Shown: piece by piece, positions 1-10,914 of the stretch
How positions within the stretch are numbered: position 1 is the first letter of the stretch
Layout: each line of letters starts with the position of its first letter
Source: Tolypocladium sp. Sup5 PDA-1
Lineage: Eukaryota; Ascomycota; Sordariomycetes; Hypocreales; Ophiocordycipitaceae
NCBI GenBank assembly: GCA_000750105.3
Contig: JPHH03000010.1
Coordinates: 620,001 to 684,000 of the forward strand
DNA: 64,000 bases
Reading direction: 5' to 3'
Program-made: the position numbers and the translations under genes
Notes under the pieces: model-generated
Told to the model about the DNA's origin: nothing
The model's input: the letters and a program-made list of their open reading frames with translations, nothing else
The model's database searches: none

Positions 1-404
1 CAGCGGGCGGGAGAAGACGTGGTGGGACAAGGCGGTCGAGTGGACGGGCAAGGCCGGCGCCGCGGGTGGCGCGAAGCTGGTGGCCGCCGTCCTGGCGTAT
101 CCCCACGAGGTGAGTTTGAGTTCATCATCAGCTGCGAGCAACAACACGTTCGTGACCCTCTCGTGATATTGGGCTGATATGCCGCCCCTAGGTTGCGCGG
201 ACGCGGCTGCGGCAGGCGCCCATGGACAACGGCCAGCTAAAGTACACGGGCCTGATACAGTGCTTCAAGCTGGTCTGGAAGGAGGAGGGCATGATGGGCC
301 TGTACGGCGGGCTGACGCCGCACCTGATGCGGACGGTGCCCAGCGCGGCCATCATGTTTGGCATGTACGAGGGCATCCTGCGACTGTTTAACACGCCGGC
401 GTAG
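1..404 (+). CDS. RIM2: Mitochondrial pyrimidine nucleotide carrier, RIM2-type (3' part)
   Basis: Only the last part of the gene is in the window; the 5' end lies to the left. Codons are in frame from base 2. Exon ..109, intron 110-191 (GTGAGT...CCTAG), exon 192-404. The two exons join through YPHE-VARTRLRQAP, which carries the PHExxRTRLRQ form of the mitochondrial carrier signature (PX[DE]XX[RK]X[RK]). This is followed by GLIQCFKLVWKEEG and YGGLTPHLMRTVPSAAIMF, typical of the third carrier repeat. RIM2 proteins exchange pyrimidine (deoxy)nucleotides across the inner mitochondrial membrane. The assignment to RIM2 rather than another carrier rests on recall of the diagnostic last repeat, so the subfamily is less certain than the family. 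Confidence 0.85.
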
Positions 405-667
405 TTTTCTCTTCTCACCCTCTTGCTCTGTTGGGGGCATCTGGCCTGTTGGAGGTGACAGAGTACGGACTGCTCGCCGCTCATGGTCTTGCACACTGCT
501 TTGGCGTGTATTGTATACTCCGTTCGTTGTATACCCCCCTCTTTTTTGTACGATACATGTAATATGCGTTGGGCGGCGTGTATTTTGGGTTGGTGGGTAG
601 ATGCTCCTAGGAGCTTGCATTGGCGTTTGGGGGGTACCATGGTCGTTTACATGGCAAGATAAAACTA

Positions 668-673
668 AATAAA
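668..673 (+). promoter_or_regulatory. Candidate polyadenylation signal of the carrier gene
   Basis: An AATAAA hexamer lies about 264 nt after the carrier stop codon on the same strand. Fungal poly(A) signals are loose, so this is only a plausible site. Confidence 0.35.
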
Positions 674-854
674 GAGCTGGCTGGGGACAGGGTATAGAGA
701 GGCTAATGAATGTCATTCTTCTCCGAGGTTTGCTTGTTTCGGTGCGGTTCACTCAGGCCATCTTGCGTCATGCCTGGCCATTCGTTGTTAAGTGAAAAGG
801 GGGAAACTTGTCAAGTGGGTAGATGTACCCTAGCGTTTAAAGAATTCATAAAAA

Positions 855-860
855 TTTATT
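855..860 (-). promoter_or_regulatory. Candidate polyadenylation signal of the small secreted protein
   Basis: TTTATT on the plus strand reads AATAAA on the minus strand, about 157 nt beyond the stop codon of the secreted protein gene, in an AT-rich setting typical of fungal 3' ends. Confidence 0.35.
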
Positions 861-1016
861 GAATCAATCTTTAAAATGTACAAGGAATAGCCCAAGGTCA
901 TAACAGGCCTCCAATCTAAAGGCAAGTCTCCGTGGAAAGACAAAGTGGACGGTCAGAGGCATGTCCCCTGCCCCTATTCCCATCATTACAGGCTTGGTTG
1001 GTAAGTCACTGCGTGT

Positions 1017-1564
1017 TCAAGCCAGACCCAAAGCCTTCTCAATGTCCGTGACACCAAGAGCATCTTCCAGAGAAGTGATGGCGCCACCCGTGGCAGAATT
1101 CAGGAACGCATCAATCGCGGGGACGCCCAGACCCTGCTCGAGCATGGCGACGGCCTCGCCAATGGCTTGGAGGGTGCCTGGCGAGGCGCCCTTTTCAGAG
1201 AGGCCGAGCAGCTTTTCGGCAAAGGTGACGCCAAGGGCGCCCTCGAGCTGTGAAGACGAGATGTTAGTAATTATTTAATGGCTCCTTGTTAGAGAACTTT
1301 TGTCACGTACCTTGGAGAGGGTTCCTCCAAGTAGGCCGTCAAGCTCGTCCTCCAGGGCGGTTAGGCCCAGGCCGCCCTCGAGTCCAGAGACGAGCGCGCC
1401 AACCTCGGTGATGAGTGACCGCTGCTCGACTTCTGCGATTCCTCCAAGTTAGTAACCTACTATTGTTGAAGAATTGAAGTGGATGGGAGTGCCATACGAG
1501 CAGATGCACTCAGGGCCGTGCCAGCAAGGCTAGCCAGGAGAAGAACGGCGGCGTTGAATCGCAT
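1017..1564 (-). CDS. Small secreted protein with four LExxLG repeats, unknown function
   Basis: Three exons (1498-1564, 1311-1432, 1017-1247) give a 139-aa protein; both introns have GT-AG ends and the phases fit. Residues 1-22 form a signal peptide (MRFNAAVLLLASLAGTALSA then SA). The mature part has no cysteine and is rich in Leu, Gly, Ala and Glu. A motif recurs four times: LEGGLGLTALEDEL (40-53), LEGALGVTFAEKL (64-76), LEQGLGVPAIDAF (99-111) and LEDALGVTDIEKAL (123-136), suggesting duplicated helical units. I do not recognise the family. It could be a secreted effector-like or cell-wall-associated protein, but nothing in the sequence shows a function. A TATA box lies about 150 bp upstream. 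Confidence 0.75.
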
Positions 1565-3637
1565 CCTGACCGTCTCTTATGATGTGGCGCGACTTCTTGC
1601 TACCGAGAGAGCACTAGAGACGAAGTTTCAAGACGTGTGAACTGAGGTTTCGAGTGAATGGGATGCTCTTAACGCGTTTGGAATCAAGGAGAACGATGGA
1701 AGCATCGCTTTCTTATATACACCATGAGGCCTAACTGCTAAATGAGCTCTTGTGTGATCCCAGCATCGCTGAAGTGACGAAATGTCTTGCTTCTAAATTA
1801 CGAATGCAACTTTCTTATCTTTGGAGACGTATTAAACTTACCGTTTGGCCCTATGCCATCCGACCGACCCTCCGGCCCCGGTTTGATATTGTCATCGCCA
1901 GACGATAAGGCCGATGTCGCGCGGAAGAGGGCCGGCAACGTGAGCCTGCAGTCGGCATCGGCCAGCTTGACACCATGACGCACAGATCTTAATTAAAACC
2001 GATGCTGCCATACGCAACCCCCGGACTCTATTTCATTTCCGAGCGCCGGCGCCGTGAGGTCGCGATATGATGGGACGAACAGCCGGCGCACGGCCCCGGG
2101 AACGCTTCGGATTAAGCTACCCCGGACCAGGTTTAGCGACGCCGCTCCAGAGATGTGGTTCGCGGGACCTGGTGCCTTGCAGGCTGTTATCTATCCGTTA
2201 TTCCGGACAATTTTGGGGACGCTGGCGCGGGGACATGTGAGAGGACACTAGAGCGGGAGCTCAGACAAAAGAGAGTAATGACTTACGGATGGCACCCCCC
2301 TATTGCTATCAAAACTGGGACCTGACGGGAGAAGTAGGTTGACGACAAGTACGGTCTGTTGTTAGGTAAAGGCGTTGGTGCGGCGGGTGTCCCTTTGCCG
2401 AGCACCGTGGGATGGCATAGGGTGATAGGAGTCCCATATTCTGCAGTTTACGGACATTTCTGTTGCTTATCATGCCGATTTGTCTCCCTACAGAGGTTAA
2501 ACTAACGGTTTGAGAGCTGCCCTTTGGTACTGTAAGCCTCGGTTCAAGTGGTTTCTGCATCTCACATAGGGGCCCTCAATTCTTTGGAGGTTAAGCTGCC
2601 ATGTTGATCATCTATGAAGCTGGCATTCTTCCGCACAAAATCGCATCTCATTGACCCCTGTCATACTACCGCACTCGTATTTGCAGCCCTTACATGCGAC
2701 TCTGAGCCATGTCGCAATCAAGCCAGCGAGACGCACCTACTGGAGAGGCCCCGCTTGCTATTGACGGAGAAAGGTACAATGCCAGTGTGCGTGAAAATGG
2801 TCAGTATCGCTGCGCTTCAGACATGTGAGCGGATTGCCAGACATCTGATTTCATCTCCCGACGCTGGGGGTCCTGGAAATTCCGTGGGTATGTCGCCTGT
2901 CCCTGCAGCATGAACCCTGCCTGCATCCAGTCGACAGAAGCAAGAGTCTGGCGCAGGCCAGTGAGGTTTCATGTTGAGTTGCCAGCATAGCCGAAACGGA
3001 AAAGCAAGGGCGCAAGACCATCCTTGAAGTGGCGCGAGACGCTGAATAATTGCGCCCTTGGATCAACATCGTTCTCGGGCCGTTTGCATGCAGTCATATG
3101 TGAGTGCATTTTCGAAAGGCAGTCCCACAACTCCCAGTGCGTTGAGCAACCAGTATGTTGCTGGAGGAGCTAACGGCACCACGAGCCCGCATGGAATTCG
3201 TACACCTAGGTATTCGTACTGTCTCTTTGTGTATTTTGATAACATTTTTCTTTAGTCGTTCTACTCCGTAGTGGGATCCGTATCGCAGGTTACTGAATGA
3301 GACCCCATGAACCAACCAGTCGGATTGTTCTATGGCGTCTCCGTAGACCACGACGAGTCCCGCCACCCCCCCAAAAGCCCCAAAAGCCACCGGGATTCGG
3401 GGGCTTGGATGCTGGCTGACCGACCCTTCATGAAGCAGCTTGCCATGCCAGGTGGATGGCTGAGCCCGACGAGGCCCCCGGGGCCCCCCGCATTTTTCTT
3501 CAGCGGCTCGCTGCAGGATCCGATCTCTCCATCTTGGTTCTGTTCCAATACATGTTGAGGTATTTCCAACCTACCAAAGGCAGATCCATCAGCTCGCATC
3601 GCCGCATGGCTGCTCAAAGCAGCTCGCCGACACAGCG
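1565..3637. other. Long divergent intergenic region, no supported gene
   Basis: About 2 kb separates the secreted protein (-) from the Zn2Cys6 regulator (+). Apart from the TATA box at 1711-1719 I see no splice-consistent coding sequence, repeat or RNA gene. The short open frames between 2050 and 3560 occur on both strands with no family motif. Confidence 0.55.
1711..1719 (-). promoter_or_regulatory. TATA box of the small secreted protein gene
   Basis: The minus strand reads TATATAAGA about 150 bp upstream of the ATG at 1564. It is a near-consensus TATA element at a distance that allows a short 5' UTR, as is common for strongly induced secreted-protein genes. Confidence 0.5.
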
Positions 3638-6349
3638 ATGGAGCACGCCAGCCGCCCATTGACCAAGCGACCCCGGGCGTCGCTTGCGTGCAACGCCTGC
3701 AGGCAGACCAAGTCCAAGGTGAGTCCTGAGATCTGGTACATGGAGTTGGTCCCCGACTCCCCGCCGTGACGACGCATCGTGTACTCACGCACCTGTGACG
3801 GCAGTGTGACGGCAACAGACCGGCCTGCGAGCGCTGCGCAAAATGCGGTACCGAATGCGTCTACACGCAGAGTGGCCGGGACAAGCGCATGGACCGTCAA
3901 GAGGAGCGCAAGTGAGTATTGCCTTGCTCATACGAGAGCGTGATCGCCATGTGTTTGAGCGCTTGACTGAGCCTGACGAATGCAGGGCCAACCTCGCGCT
4001 GAGGAGCAGAGTCAAGGAACTCGAGGCCCGACTGGCCGCGGCAGGACTTGCCTCGCAAAACGCGGACCCAAATGTCACGCCGTTCTACAGCCAGACCTTG
4101 GACCGGGACAAGTCGCCCGCGCAGATGAGCCATGGCGCCCCGTCGGATGTTGGGAGCAGGGCAACAGCCCGGACGCCAGAGTCGAGCGCCGATGCCATCG
4201 CGACCGGCCTGTTTGATCACCCGCCCCTCGTGGACATTGGCTATTTTGGTAAGAACCGTGCCAGCTGGATCAGGCTACGTGGGTACGAATACTGACACGC
4301 CCAAGGCGCAAGCTCGAATCACGCCTTCTTCTGGTCCCTCTCAGCCAGCATCGAGAACGTGAGCCATCGCAGTGCCCACCGCTATCAGGAGCCACTACGG
4401 CAGACTCAAAATGGAGCCGCCGAGGAGCCGCCCCAATCGTTGGCGATGCCGGCGATGCCGGCGTCAAACCATCGACATCAGCAGCTCGACGACTCCTCCT
4501 TTCCGGGGCGCAAGTTCGCTGTCGAGTGGACCGCGCGCTTCTTTGACACTGTCGGCGCGGTCTTGCCGTACATCAGCGAGCCGCACGTATTGCGAGAGAT
4601 TGAGTACATTGAAGGGCAAGGGCAGGATTGGCAAGCCGCGAGGCGCTCCTCGCAGGCGCTGCTGAGCATCATCTTTGCGCAGGCCTTGTACACCATGGAT
4701 GACCGCTCACCTGAGCCCTTCTATCGGCGCGCGCTGGGCTTGCTGAACGAACAAACGTTGTACCTCCCGACTATCGAATCGCGTACGCAACCCCCTACCC
4801 AGTGCCCTGCCGCGGATGAAAGAAGAGGCTCACTATTCGTAGTTCAAGCATTGCTGCTCCTCGCGAGCTTTCAGCAGAATACCCAGAGGTCCATGGAGAG
4901 CTGGACGCCGCATTACCTCGCCGTCAGGTTATCGTACCAGCTCGGCATCCAAGCGCCGGCGTCGTATGAATATCTCGGTATTCAAGACAAGGAGATCCGA
5001 TCGAGGCTCTGGTTCGCAGTGGTGAACCAGGATAGGTAGGCATGCCGTGTTGACATGGAACCCCGAACCCTGGAAGTGGTACTGACACTCGACAGGATCC
5101 TGACCGCAGGCCTGGCTCGCCCGTGTCTCATTCCCCTGCAGCACGTTCGAATGGATCTCGCAGAGTTCTTGGACCCGTCGCGCCCGAACAGGGTGGTGAA
5201 CACGTCATGTTCCAAAGAGAGCCTAATCTACTTCCGACACGTCATGTACGATAACCCTTTAATCGTCCATCGGCTCTCGCCTTTGTGCTGACTGAACCCA
5301 GATCCCTCCACGAGATTATGGGAACCACAGTCGATTCGATATACAGCTCCAACATCAGCTCATCAAGCCGGCTGGCACTCGGCGACCTGGTTGCCAAGAC
5401 AATCGACCTTTCGTGGAGGCTCGAGCAATGGCGCGAGAGCGTGGCACCCCCTGGGATCATCACCTCGAATACCGACTTCAGCACGTGGTCCCCCGCGGCC
5501 TTTGAGACGGAGAGATACACGATTCTGCTGTCCATCTTCCACTACAGGACGATAATGCTGTTCCACGGGTCCCTGCTGATGCGGGTTCTAGAGCGGGTCA
5601 CGGGCTCCGGCCAGGACGCTTCATCGGGGGTGCTTCAGGATGCGGCGCTGTCGCTGCTCAAAAACTACCTGCTGGCTTTAAGAGAGTGGCTCCAGCTTAT
5701 TCAGGGTATTATACGTCACAGGCGCTCGTTTCTGAACTGCAATGCGGTGTGGTGGACTTGCAACTACATGAGTATGTTCACTTGACAGGCTCTCACTCTC
5801 AGACACTGACACGATGAAATAGTGCTCTCCACGTGTATACACTCCTTTGGGTTCTGGTTGCTATCGGCCAATATCAAGCCGAGCCTGGGAATCCTTGGCA
5901 TGAACAGCGCCGAGATCGAGGTGCTGCTCCGGGGGAGTCTTGATACGATCAAGGTATTGGGGGGCACGAGCATCATGAGCCGCAAAGCCCACCGTTGCCT
6001 GAACCGATATTTGCATTTCTTAAAAAGTATTAGTACGTATATTGCCCTACATTTGACCGAATACAAACGACGGTCTTGGGTGGGTGAGCCGTGCTGACCA
6101 AGTTCCACAGCACCTAGCACCGAGGACCAGAGCAATCCGGACCAGCCCCCAATGCCGGCTGAGTTTGCGGACGCGCAATGGATTCAACAGCCAGCTGACG
6201 AAAGCCTTGGGCAAGAATTCGCGCCAGACATGATTGAAAGCTGCATGGACGACTTCTTCGGCAGCATGAACCAGGACGACTTCCTGGATACGGGCTTTCT
6301 TGGGATGGGACAAGGCATCAGCGACTTTGACGCGGCGGGCTTCATCTAA
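3638..6349 (+). CDS. Zn2Cys6 fungal-specific transcription factor
   Basis: Eight exons (3638-3718, 3805-3911, 3986-4248, 4306-5035, 5096-5245, 5302-5771, 5823-6032, 6111-6349) join in phase to 749 aa. The N-terminus has the binuclear zinc cluster C18-x2-C21-x6-C28-x6-C35-x2-C38-x6-C45, split by intron 1, preceded by a basic KRPR. A short heptad-like linker (LRSRVKELEARL) that could dimerise follows. The middle contains fungal_trans-type sequence (FFDTVGAVLPYISEPH, YLAVRLSYQLGI). The C-terminus is acidic and aromatic (DDFFGSMNQDDFLD), fitting an activation domain. It lies 138 bp from the convergent FAD monooxygenase gene, so it is the obvious candidate pathway regulator. Its target sites are not known. 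Confidence 0.9.
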
Positions 6350-6487
6350 TAGCAACTTCCGCATAGCCCTCGGACCCTCCACTCCAGAGTTGCTTTCCGT
6401 GCCCCCATCTTGTATTGTACGTGTCTGGTACAATCCTGTGTATACCACGTCGCAACGGTGCCAGTCGCGCCACAATCCCGTCCGTCG

Positions 6488-7981
6488 TTACGCTGCTCCG
6501 ACGAGACTTTGGTACAGATCGTCAAACTGCTCTCCGGCTTCCTTGACGCAGTCGTGCGAATAAATCATCTGCTGGACATCCGGCGACGCCCACTTGTCCG
6601 GGACGCTGCCCCCGTTGGTCTTGGCCTCGGCAAACTGCCTGTCGCGCTCTTCCTTGGCCTTGCCTGCGCCTAGATGCAGGGTGCGGCCCGAAAAGGCAGC
6701 CAGGTCGACGAGCGTCGCCGTGCGCTCTTTCCGCAACAGCTCGTATACTCGGAGGCACTTGTTGATCGCTTCCGGAGTCGTCTCTGGGGCCTGGGCCAGG
6801 ACCTCTGCCAGTACGGCGCCGTCCTCGATCGCCATCGAGGCACCCTGGTTTAGGTGCGGCAGCGTGGGATGGCATGCGTCCCCGGCGAGGGCGACGCAGC
6901 CATGGACCCACGCTGGCAAGGGTTTGTGGATACGAAGCTTCCACTCGCAGACCTCGCCGTCGGGAACCAGGCGCAGCATTCGCTGGATGAGGGGGCAAAA
7001 GTCCGAGTACACGTCCAACATGTTATCCTTGGAGCCCTTGGTTGTGTACGTCATGGATGGCGCTGCGGCAAAGTGCGTGTCGGGCTGGATCGAGGACATG
7101 TTGTAAATGGTCTTGGACGCGATGGGATACGCAATCCAGTGGCGCTTCTCACCGATCCAGCGCGTCACCTGGTTGCTGTCGAGGAGGGCCATCATCTCGG
7201 GATCAGAGGCCATCTTCTCGCGCGGGAGCAAGACGCGGTAGGCGGCCTGACCGGTGTCTTCCACGGCGACTGCGGCTCCAATTTCAGCCATGAGCTGCGC
7301 GCGGGTGGTGGACTTGACGCCGTCAGCGGCGAGAAGCACGTCGGTCTTTACCTGGTATGGTGGCCCGTCGCGAGGCGTTACGGTAAAGGTTGGCTGTGGG
7401 CTAAAGGAATCTATGCGGTCTATCGTGTGGCCAAAGTTGAAGTGTATGGCGGGCTGCCCTTTGCAGGCCTCGTATAAGCCACCCGCGAGCGATGCTCGGT
7501 GTCCGGTGCAGTGGGGGAAGCCGTATTTCTTGCGGATATCGGCCATATGGACGTGCGTGAGCTCTTGATTTGAGCTGCCATCTTTGGCGGTGCTGTCAGT
7601 ATTGTGCTAGTGTAGTTGTCCGTGGTAATATGTAGCGAGACTGAATGCGAAGCCTACCTCTGATGCTCGTCTCGAGCACGTCCGTCGCCTCCGCCTCGAT
7701 GCCCTCCCAGCAGCCCAGGCGCGTGAGGACTCGCACCAGGTTCGGCGCCAGCTGGATGCCCGCGCCGACGAAGCCGAGGCTCGTCGCGTTCTCAAAGACC
7801 TGGATGTCGCGGAAGCCCTTCTTGGCGAGCGCCAGCGCGCAGGCCAGGCCGCCCATGCCTGCGAGACGCGTTTAGCCCCCTGCCGTGGTTTCTGGGATCG
7901 GGGGAGTGGTGGCGTATTCTTACCCGCGCCGACGATGGTGACGCGCAGGCCGGTGGCGGCGGCGGTTCCTTGCGCGCTCAT
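6488..7981 (-). CDS. FAD-dependent monooxygenase, salicylate-hydroxylase type
   Basis: Exons 7924-7981, 7658-7858 and 6488-7581 give 450 aa. The Rossmann motif VGAGMGGLA (17-25) binds the ADP of FAD; it is completed only after removing intron 1. It is followed by the ribose-binding acidic residue E42, the DG motif (A-D173-G) and the GD motif GDACHPTLPHLNQGASMAIED with D321. These are the three hallmarks of group A flavoprotein hydroxylases, and the length fits the family. Known members use NAD(P)H and O2 to hydroxylate aromatic acids such as salicylate or 3- or 6-hydroxy-substituted rings; the substrate here cannot be read from sequence. It is convergent with the regulator and divergent from the orphan 119-aa gene, sharing a 514-bp promoter region with it. 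Confidence 0.88.
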
Positions 7982-8495
7982 TTCGGTGGTCCCTTGCTGG
8001 AGCGATGTCGTCGGGATGTGAAGGGAAGACCCGAGGTGCATTGGGAGGCCCTGCACACGCATGGAGATAGATATATGTGCCGTGCTGTCTCAGTCGGGCT
8101 TCCCGGCCCAGCGTGCCCCGAGCAAGTTCCCAATCCGGGAACAAGGCAGTGATCGATTATCCCCAGCTTTGTTCCCGGCTAAACGAGGTTCCCCGCGTCG
8201 CTGAAGACATCCGCGTCTCTCATGGTGATCTGGAGATGATCGCGGGGAGCGGGGAGGGGCTGCTGGCCAATCGGTGGGGGGATGGCCGCACCCCGCCGGC
8301 AATTCCGTGTAATACCATTGGTCGGGACGCTTGCTCCGGATATTCGGGCACCGGATTGGCATCCGATCCGGTCGTCGTCATCGAGTCCGTGGGCCGGAGC
8401 TCATTCTTAAACGGACAGAGTTAACGTTGTAGGAAGGAAGCCTGTGCCACTCCAATCCACTCCAGTCAGCAGCGGCAACGAGATACCGACGAACA
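7982..8495. promoter_or_regulatory. Shared divergent promoter region
   Basis: This is 514 bp between the start codons of the monooxygenase (-) and the 119-aa protein (+). A weak TATA-like stretch (ATATATG) lies at 8071-8077. GC-rich, partly palindromic CCGG/CGG elements around 8290-8400 would be natural places for Zn2Cys6 sites, but I cannot assign one firmly. Confidence 0.4.
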
Positions 8496-8976
8496 ATGGC
8501 GACGCAAGCTCCCAAGGGACCGTACCGGCTGGTCACTGTCAACAACGCCCCGGAGCGGGCGAAGCGGCTCATTGGCCGTGTTGTCGAAGACCTCAAAGAT
8601 GTTTACCAAATCGACTACGTCGGAAACTGCACAGGTTCGTTCACCCAGTCGCTGGATCGGAGCACGCAGAGCTGACGTTACGCAGGCAAGGACGAGGTGG
8701 AACCAAAAGTCAGAGACCTTCGTCCCGATATCCTGGTAAGCATCCCCGAATACCGCCTCTTGCAGGGCAGTGAGTGCGCAACAGTGTGGTTCTAACTGTA
8801 GCCAGTTCTGTGCGTCCATGTGGACGGCGGAGGAGAGCGCGGAGATGCAAGCTATCGCTAGGTCCATTGTGCCCGGCATCAAGACCCATGCCATACCCCA
8901 GGGCTTGCAAGTCAGCCAAGGCCCCGATGCGATAGTTGCGCATTTGAAGGAGGAAATACCCAAGTTGTTGGGTTAA
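8496..8976 (+). CDS. Orphan 119-aa alpha/beta protein
   Basis: Exons 8496-8634, 8686-8735 and 8806-8976 join in phase (1, 0) to 119 aa. I do not recognise a named family. The predicted pattern is strand-helix repeated four times: YRLVTVN / PERAKRLIGRVVEDLK / YQIDYVGN / KVRDL / PDILFCASM / EESAEMQAIARSI / IKTHAIPQG / DAIVAHLKEEIPKLL. That alternation suggests a miniature Rossmann- or flavodoxin-like domain. There is no signal peptide or membrane segment, so it is probably cytosolic. For exon 3 the acceptor GCCAG (ending 8805) is used because the TAG four bases earlier breaks the frame. It sits between two predicted catabolic enzymes, which suggests an accessory or ligand-binding role in the same pathway. 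Confidence 0.7.
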
Positions 8977-9184
8977 GTAAATCACTTCCTCGTAGATTTG
9001 ATGACAGGTTGAAGAAATACATAAAAAGTTGGGAAAATCGGGAATATCGGGAATATCGTTCTTGTGGTTATTCCATCATTGCTTTGTTTGGGTGTCCGCC
9101 ACACATGCATAAGAAACCGAGACTTGTATTTAAACGCACGCCAAATATAGCCGTTTATGAGGCAATGGCTCATACATTTCTGTC

Positions 9185-10388
9185 CTACTCGTTCTCAAAG
9201 ACATTTACCAACGTCCCAATGTGTGGCAGTATTTCCACTGCAAACTCGTCCTTGTCTCGGAGGGTAACTTTGGGGTTCCTCCCAACGCCGACACCCGCAG
9301 GCGTGCCAGTTATGATGATTGTTCCCGCTGGCAGGGTCGTGCCCTGAGACAAGAAGCTCACCAGTTTGGGAATACTGAAAATGAGGTCGCTGTTCGTTTG
9401 CTGTTAGCTACTGATCGTTGCGGGAAGCTTTCTTCGCTGTTGGCGAGGCTTACTCTGTACCGCAATCTTGCACAACCTCGCCGTTCTTGAGGCCGCGCAC
9501 CGTCAGCTTCGATGGGTCAGGTATAACGGCAGTAGACACCAACGTCGGCCCTGCTTTCATTAGCAAAACAGTGCCTTGGACGTCCCGCAATGGCGTACTT
9601 GCCAATCGGACACGAGCCATCAAAGCCCTTTGAGAAACACCACTGGCTCTGCGAAAACTGACTCGTCCTGCTTGAGACGTCGTTGCACGCAGTGTAGCCC
9701 AAGACATACGACATGGCGGCCTCTTCGCTGACATTTTTGGCGCTCTTGCCGATGACGACGGCAAGCTCGGCCTCGTAGTCTCCGCAGTCGTCTAGCCGCG
9801 TGAGCCTGGGCAGCAGCGTGGGAGCTGGCCAAGGGTCTCCAAGTGCAGTGCTGGGTTTCCTGAAGAGCCCTGTTAGTCTGCTTGTTCTTCGCACGAAGCT
9901 GGCTGTGACGGCGGCAGGCGGTGGAGACAAACATGAAGACAGTGGGCACGGTAGGGATGGCCATCCCGACCTCCTGAGCATGTTGCTTATACTGTAAAGC
10001 GCTCGTCAGTTACCAGTCACTTGTTCGTCCTGTCTAGTATTTCCTTGGCATACGTTTAGTCCGATGCATCGGATGGTTCCAACCTCGCTGGCAGCCAAGG
10101 GCGATAGGACTCTGAGGGCCTTTTCGATCTTTTCGATTCGCGCGCCCGGTGCCAACACGGACGTTCCGGAGAAAACCTCGACAGCAACTTCGAGTCCTTT
10201 ACTCAGGGCGATGCCCACGTCGATGTCATCTGGCACGGGCTCGCCAATCAGAGTCCCCGAAGGGTTGGACTGGGGGACGAAGCGAATGAGCCCTGGTCAA
10301 AATGCCCTCGTGTCAGTGGAAGACAAGGGCAGGGTGCCAGCTCAGACACTGCTAAGGAAGACTTACGCTTGAAAACTGGCAGAGACAT
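9185..10388 (-). CDS. Fumarylacetoacetate hydrolase (FAH) family enzyme
   Basis: Six exons (10367-10388, 10054-10292, 9933-9991, 9603-9859, 9454-9550, 9185-9389) give 292 aa, the usual length of the family. Recognisable blocks are CIGLNYKQHAQEVG, the metal-ligand motif DYEAELAVVIGK (E136, E138), GYTACNDVSSR, QWCFSKGFDGSCPIGP and ITGTPAGVGVGR. Family members use Mg2+ or Mn2+ to cleave the C-C bond of acylpyruvates (fumarylacetoacetate, fumarylpyruvate) or act as isomerases in homoprotocatechuate breakdown. The intron at 9551-9602 begins GCAAGT: a GC-AG intron, supported because it alone restores GPTLVS after CPI. Head-to-head with the DUF3500 gene (526 bp apart). Confidence 0.9.
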
Positions 10389-10914
10389 GGTTGCAAGCGA
10401 TCAAGAAGCAATACTGTAAATTTCCAGGATGGCCGATGGCTGCATATTGGTAGCTCATTGAAAGCGAAGCGACGCAACCACGGTCTGGTAAACCGGTGGA
10501 GGCGGCCGCCAATAATTCGCCTCATCGACATCCGTTGTCTAGAACACTGGCATGCCAAGCAACCGGAGATTGGCATCCGGCAGGAGTCCCGACCAGCTCC
10601 CGATTTGCCTCCTACATACGGGGTAATTAATGACTACTCCCGGTTGCGCCGTGGGTGGGTGAGTGAGATGGTGGTGGCTGATCCAATGGGAATCGAGTTA
10701 TCCGCACCGGCTCATGTGGGGGCTGGACGTTCCGATAGGCTTTCGTTGAACATGCTCCGAAATACCTCACCATGCAGCATCACTTGAAGATGCCATAAGA
10801 TCTGGTTTGGTAGAAGGCTTGTTCAACAGCAGACTCATTTTTTGATCAAGAATTTCCGAATGGTCCTAGTTTACATCGCGGCCCAAGTTCTGAGACGTCG
10901 AGGGCACAGGAACA
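10389..10914. promoter_or_regulatory. Divergent promoter region of the FAH-family and DUF3500 genes
   Basis: 526 bp lie between the two start codons. No long open frame or repeat is seen. CGGN-type triplets are present (around 10460-10510 and 10610-10660), but I could not fix a specific regulator site. Confidence 0.35.

Larger units (their letters stand above)
405..1016. other. Convergent intergenic region, no gene seen
   Basis: This is the 3' flank of the carrier (+) and of the small secreted protein (-). It holds AATAAA candidates facing both ways and an AT-rich patch at about 836-880. Open frames here lack splice structure and recognisable motifs. Confidence 0.6.

Noticed and set aside
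6854..7477. Open frame of 207 aa on the plus strand
   Set aside because: Lies antisense in the FAD monooxygenase exon, whose flavin motifs are clear on the other strand.
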